A stretch of DNA of 15,880 nucleotides. Origin: ZC4RG17 sp036259475. Its GTDB lineage: Bacteria > Actinomycetota > Acidimicrobiia > Spongiisociales > ZC4RG35. The notes under the pieces were generated by a model. It did no database searches. It saw nothing but the letters and a program-made list of their open reading frames with translations, and was not told where the DNA came from. Of the stretch, positions 13,501 to 15,880 are shown piece after piece (positions within the stretch are counted from its first letter, which is position 1; every line of letters begins with the position of its first letter). The stretch spans positions 1-15,880 of the forward strand of contig DATABS010000097.1 in the NCBI GenBank assembly GCA_036259475.1. Reading direction: 5' to 3'. The translations under genes were made by a program, and so were the position numbers.

Positions 13501-14657
13501 ACCTGGTCGAGAGCCTGATCGAGATCGGCGATCAGGTCCTCGACGTCCTCCATCCCGACCGAGAGACGCACCAAACCGTCGGTTATGCCGGCGGCGATCC
13601 GCTCGTCGCGTGGGACAGCGGCGTGGGTCATCGTGACGGGATGGGTGATGATCGACTCGACGGCACCCAGATTCTCCGCCAGGGACCAGAGTCGCACAGA
13701 ATCCATCAGCTTCTTGCCGGCCGCGACGCCACCTCTCACCTCGAACCACGCCATGGCGCCGAAGCCGGATGCCTGCTTCTGGGCCAGGTCGTGGGCGGGG
13801 AACGAAGCCAGGCCGGGATACCCGACGTTCTCCACCTTGGGGTGGTCCTCCAACCAGGTGGCAACCTCCATCGCGTTGGCCGACTGGCGTTCCATGCGCT
13901 CGGACAGCGTCTTCACCCCCTGCAGGGTCAGCCAGGCGACCATTGGCGACATCACCAGCCCGGCGGAGATGCGGGCGAAGGCGATCTTTTCTTGCAGGTC
14001 GGCGTCGTTGACCACGACGGCACCGCCGAGGGTGGCGTTGTGGCCGTCCAGGTACTTGGTGGTCGAATGGACGATGACATCTGCGCCGAGCTCGAATGGG
14101 CGCTGGAAATAGGGAGTGAGGAATGTGTTGTCGGTGACGTGGAGGGCGCCGGACTCCCGGGTCACCTCGGAGACGGCGGCGAGATCGGTGAGCTTGAGGG
14201 TGGGATTGGCCGGGGTCTCGGTGAAGACGAGGCGGGTGCTGGGACGGATGTGGTCCCGGAGTTTTTCGATGTCGGCCGTGTCGACGAAATCCACCTCGAC
14301 CCCGAACTTCCTCAGGAACTGGTCGGCGAAGCGGTAGGTGCCGCCGTAGACGACGTCGGCTACGAGGACGTGATCACCGGCGGAGAGAGTGGCGAGGAAC
14401 ACCGCCACCGTGGCGGCCATTCCCGAGCCATAGGCGGTGGCATGGGCCCCGCCTTCGAGGGCGGCGATCTTCTCCTCGAAGGCGTGCACGGTCGGGTTTC
14501 CGCCCCGGGCATAGCTGTAGCCCTTCGACATGTACTCGTCGACCGACTCCTGGACGAACGTGGTCGACTGGTGGATGGGGGTGAGAATGGCCCCGGTGAC
14601 GGGGTCGGGGGTGACGCCGGCGTGGATCTGGTCGGTACGAAAGCCCATGCGTCCCAT
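13497..14657 (-). CDS. metB: Cystathionine gamma-synthase/lyase family PLP enzyme (trans-sulfuration)
   Basis: Cys/Met metabolism PLP enzyme, 386 aa, the usual length. The PLP lysine is Lys201 in STTKYLDGHN; the upstream YARGGNPTVHAFEEKIAALEGG, SGMAATVA and YGGTYR motifs and the AENLGAVESIITHPVTMTHA end are all standard. The family includes cystathionine gamma-synthase, cystathionine gamma/beta-lyase and O-acetylhomoserine sulfhydrylase, which cannot be told apart by eye. The order LGAVESIITHP with TMTH is usual in actinobacterial gamma-synthase/lyase annotations, so the metB symbol is provisional. ATG 14657 (MGRMGFRTD) has a GGAG 8 nt upstream; ATG 14648 is the alternative. The upstream region carries one copy of the palindromic repeat (14682-14732), whose end is only about 25 bp before the start. 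Convergent with the DUF302 gene and shares its stop palindrome. Confidence 0.9.
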   Translation of the reverse strand: MGRMGFRTDQIHAGVTPDPVTGAILTPIHQSTTFVQESVDEYMSKGYSYARGGNPTVHAFEEKIAALEGGAHATAYGSGMAATVAVFLATLSAGDHVLVADVVYGGTYRFADQFLRKFGVEVDFVDTADIEKLRDHIRPSTRLVFTETPANPTLKLTDLAAVSEVTRESGALHVTDNTFLTPYFQRPFELGADVIVHSTTKYLDGHNATLGGAVVVNDADLQEKIAFARISAGLVMSPMVAWLTLQGVKTLSERMERQSANAMEVATWLEDHPKVENVGYPGLASFPAHDLAQKQASGFGAMAWFEVRGGVAAGKKLMDSVRLWSLAENLGAVESIITHPVTMTHAAVPRDERIAAGITDGLVRLSVGMEDVEDLIADLDQALDQV

Positions 14658-14681
14658 TGTGCCCGCTCCGGGCAGTTGCCG

Positions 14682-14732
14682 AAACTGACGTGCGATTTTC
14701 AGTCGTCGCGACGGGTCATTGCACGCCAGTTG
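14682..14732 (+). repeat. Structured palindromic repeat, copy A (left end)
   Basis: A 51-bp element with imperfect arms at 14682-14694 (AAACTGACGTGCG) and 14720-14732 (TGCACGCCAGTTG), 10 of 13 paired, around a 25-bp centre that includes the palindrome CGTCGCGACG. Its first 32 bases match the reverse complement of copy B at 28 positions. The right arm overlaps the end of the DUF559 gene, so the stop (14716-14718) and the last five or six codons lie inside it. Confidence 0.85.
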
Positions 14733-15651
14733 CGACGAGCCGGCTCTGTCCCGCCTTGAGGAGGGTCTGGATGCAGTAGGCCGGATCGTCGACCAGCATG
14801 CGATAGGTGAACCGGACCACAATCAGGCCCATCGCCAGGGCGGCGTTGTCTCGTAGACGATCACGCTCGAAGTCGGCTCGCCGTGTGTGCCATCGCCGAC
14901 CGTCCGCCTCGACGATCATCCCCCAGAAGCCGATGAAAGCGTCAAGAACGGCGTCGACTCCCTCGTCGAGTTGGATGGGACATTGCCGGGTGTATGGCGG
15001 TATCTCGGGTCTGTCCAACAGGGGGTACAGATGAGCCTCGAGCTCCGTCGTCGCCGGCTGGTAGGAGTCCAATCTGCGATCCGCCAATACCGATCGCAGC
15101 TTCGGTCCTCCTGGTCGGCGCTCACCGTCGATGCGATCGAGGATTGCGTCGAAATCGCCCACGACAATCCTTCGGGCGGCGAGTTGCGAGTCCACCAGCC
15201 GCTCCAGCCTCGGGAGCGGTAGGCGCGACGACATCGTCCAGATAGTTTCAGCGATCGTCGTCACCTGAAATCCGGCTACCCGGGTTGTGGCGATCTGGTC
15301 GAAATGGACATCCCTGATGAGGCGGGCGAGGGGTGACCTGCCGGTGCTTCTCGCTGGTACGAGGATCTCCGGTTTGCTCCTGGTCACACCTTCGAAACTG
15401 TGCAGTGACGCAGCCGATCGACCGGCCACGATGGCGCGAGGACGATTCAGTACCGCTGCCGCGACCTGACGTTCCCACTTCGGAGGCGCCGAGGCGTAGG
15501 CGTAGACGCCGGCTACCAGGCGGATCAAGCGCCCGCTGTCGACACGACGTTGGAGCATCTCGTCGGTCATCCCTACCGACCGCGCCTGCGCTCGGCTCAC
15601 CACTCCGTACTGGCGAGCGGCGAACTCGTCGAGCCGTCGATCAATCTCCAT
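14716..15651 (-). CDS. AbiEi-type winged-helix plus DUF559 (Vsr-like PD-(D/E)xK) nuclease protein
   Basis: A 311-aa protein of two parts. Residues about 1-90 resemble the N-terminal winged-helix domain of type IV antitoxins (AbiEi): LDEFAARQYGVVSRAQARSVGM, then LQRRVDSGRLIRLVAGVYAY and a SAASLHSFEGV segment. Residues about 210-305 are a DUF559 domain, the fold of very-short-patch-repair endonucleases: LEAHLYPLL, LDEGVDAVLDAF (Asp233, Asp237), GMIVEADGRRWH (Glu248, Asp250), then DFERDRLRDNAALAMGLIVVRFTYRML. The putative active site D...ExD looks intact. No partner toxin (AbiEii nucleotidyltransferase) is beside it, so it is probably not a classic toxin-antitoxin module. It is bracketed by inverted palindromic repeats, and its 3' end lies inside one. 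Start is ATG 15651 without a good Shine-Dalgarno. Function is unknown; a DNA nuclease or repeat-binding role is inferred. Confidence 0.88.
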   Translation of the reverse strand: MEIDRRLDEFAARQYGVVSRAQARSVGMTDEMLQRRVDSGRLIRLVAGVYAYASAPPKWERQVAAAVLNRPRAIVAGRSAASLHSFEGVTRSKPEILVPARSTGRSPLARLIRDVHFDQIATTRVAGFQVTTIAETIWTMSSRLPLPRLERLVDSQLAARRIVVGDFDAILDRIDGERRPGGPKLRSVLADRRLDSYQPATTELEAHLYPLLDRPEIPPYTRQCPIQLDEGVDAVLDAFIGFWGMIVEADGRRWHTRRADFERDRLRDNAALAMGLIVVRFTYRMLVDDPAYCIQTLLKAGQSRLVATGVQ

Positions 15652-15694
15652 CCGGCCACCATGCCCGAATCAGCCGGCGACTTGAAGGCCCTTG

Positions 15695-15745
15695 AAACTG
15701 ACGTGCAGAAATGCGTCGCCGCGACGGAAAATTGCACGTCAGTTT
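15695..15745 (-). repeat. Structured palindromic repeat, copy B (right end)
   Basis: A 51-bp element with perfect 13-bp arms at 15695-15707 (AAACTGACGTGCA) and 15733-15745 (TGCACGTCAGTTT), around a 25-bp centre containing the inner palindrome CGTCGC-C-GCGACG (15714-15726). It lies 43 bp upstream of the DUF559 gene and begins 7 bp past the stop of the response-regulator gene. Same 13-25-13 layout as copy A, opposite orientation by best alignment. Confidence 0.9.
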
Positions 15746-15752
15746 GCGCAGG

Positions 15753-15880
15753 TCAGCCGAAGCGGTAGCCCACCGAGCGCACCGTCGTGATCCAGCTGGC
15801 CCGTTCCTCGCCCAGCTTCGCCCGTACCCGCCGCACGTGTACGTCCACCGTGCGCGCCCCGCCGTAGTAGTCGTAGCCCC
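15753..15880 (-). CDS. OmpR/PhoB-type response regulator, C-terminal DNA-binding end (cut by window edge)
   Basis: Only the last 42 codons are present. They encode the end of an OmpR-family winged helix: GYDYYGGARTVDVHVRRVRAKLG, the recognition-helix region, followed by WITTVRSVGYRFG and a TGA at 15755-15753. This matches the standard TVDVHVRRLRxKLG...VRxVGYRF pattern, as in PhoB, MtrA or GlnR-like regulators; GlnR-like proteins in actinobacteria have a similar GGxRTVDVHVRR stretch, but the receiver domain and hence the type cannot be judged. It is transcribed toward the repeat and DUF559 gene; copy B of the repeat begins seven bases after its stop. Confidence 0.88.
   Translation of the reverse strand, partial: GYDYYGGARTVDVHVRRVRAKLGEERASWITTVRSVGYRFG

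Larger units (their letters stand above)
14682..15745. mobile_element. Candidate inverted-repeat cassette carrying an AbiEi-DUF559 nuclease gene
   Basis: A 1,064-bp unit: terminal inverted repeats of at least 32 bp (28 identical) at 14682-14713 and, reversed, 15745-15714, each with inner palindromic structure, enclosing only one gene. No target-site duplication is evident: the left flank reads TTGCCG and the right GCGCAG. No transposase or recombinase domain is visible apart from the nuclease-like protein. The size resembles a small insertion sequence, but classification as a mobile element is inference from the repeats. Confidence 0.5.

Noticed and set aside
14682..14732. Repeat copies as simple intrinsic terminators of the response-regulator and DUF559 genes
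   Set aside because: Both lie at gene ends, so this stays possible, but the 25-base spacer, the nested palindrome, the absence of a strong T-run and the matched inverted copies fit a protein-binding or mobile-element end better.
14676..15751. Target-site duplication flanking the nuclease cassette
   Set aside because: Flanks TTGCCG and GCGCAG share no direct repeat of more than about two bases, so none is claimed.
1..15880. CRISPR array or prophage
   Set aside because: No regularly spaced repeats beyond the two copies described, and no phage structural, integrase or Cas-like proteins.

Overview
This is a GC-rich stretch of bacterial chromosome, most likely from an actinobacterium (my guess is the Acidimicrobiia or a near relative). 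The evidence is the strong G/C third-position bias, frequent GTG and TTG starts, likely leaderless promoters (TANNNT about 8 nt before the start codon), an Mrp without the usual CxxC, an AbiEi-DUF559 protein of a type common in actinobacteria, and the winged-helix end of an OmpR-type response regulator. I could not run a search, so the taxonomy is inference.

Layout. Positions 1-4403 read leftward: a ProA-like aldehyde dehydrogenase, an orphan form II CoxL-type molybdenum hydroxylase large subunit, and the N-terminal part of selA (selenocysteine synthesis), cut by the window edge. Positions 4478-7483 read rightward as one tight operon: fxsA, a NUDIX hydrolase, a metallo-beta-lactamase-fold hydrolase and a secreted M23 peptidase. 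It ends at a strong hairpin facing the convergent mrp gene. Mrp (leftward) and an IscA/ErpA-type A-type carrier (rightward) diverge from a very compact promoter at about 8980-9004, so two Fe-S assembly genes share one control region. The A-type carrier may be preceded by an 11-codon leader ORF.

Positions 9455-13500 form a second rightward operon: ridA, an ALDH7 (piperideine-6-carboxylate/aminoadipate semialdehyde) dehydrogenase, a two-HKD phospholipase D/cardiolipin synthase, a SAM methyltransferase and a DUF302 protein. Every junction is a 4-base NTGA start/stop overlap, so translation is probably coupled. RidA (imine/enamine deaminase) next to an enzyme whose substrate is in equilibrium with a cyclic imine makes metabolic sense for lysine or pipecolate breakdown. 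The DUF302 gene meets a leftward trans-sulfuration PLP enzyme (metB-like) at one shared CTAG that supplies both stop codons.

The most unusual part is 14682-15745. A leftward gene for a two-domain protein (AbiEi-type winged helix plus DUF559/Vsr-like nuclease) is bracketed by two copies of a 51-bp structured repeat. The copies are best aligned in inverted orientation (28 of 32 outer bases identical), and each copy is itself a 13-25-13 palindrome with a smaller palindrome at its centre. One copy supplies the gene's last codons and stop. It looks like a nuclease-plus-terminal-repeat cassette, either an IS-like or REP-like element or a self-propagating nuclease, sitting between a response-regulator gene and metB. 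No rRNA, tRNA, CRISPR array or recognised transposase is present.
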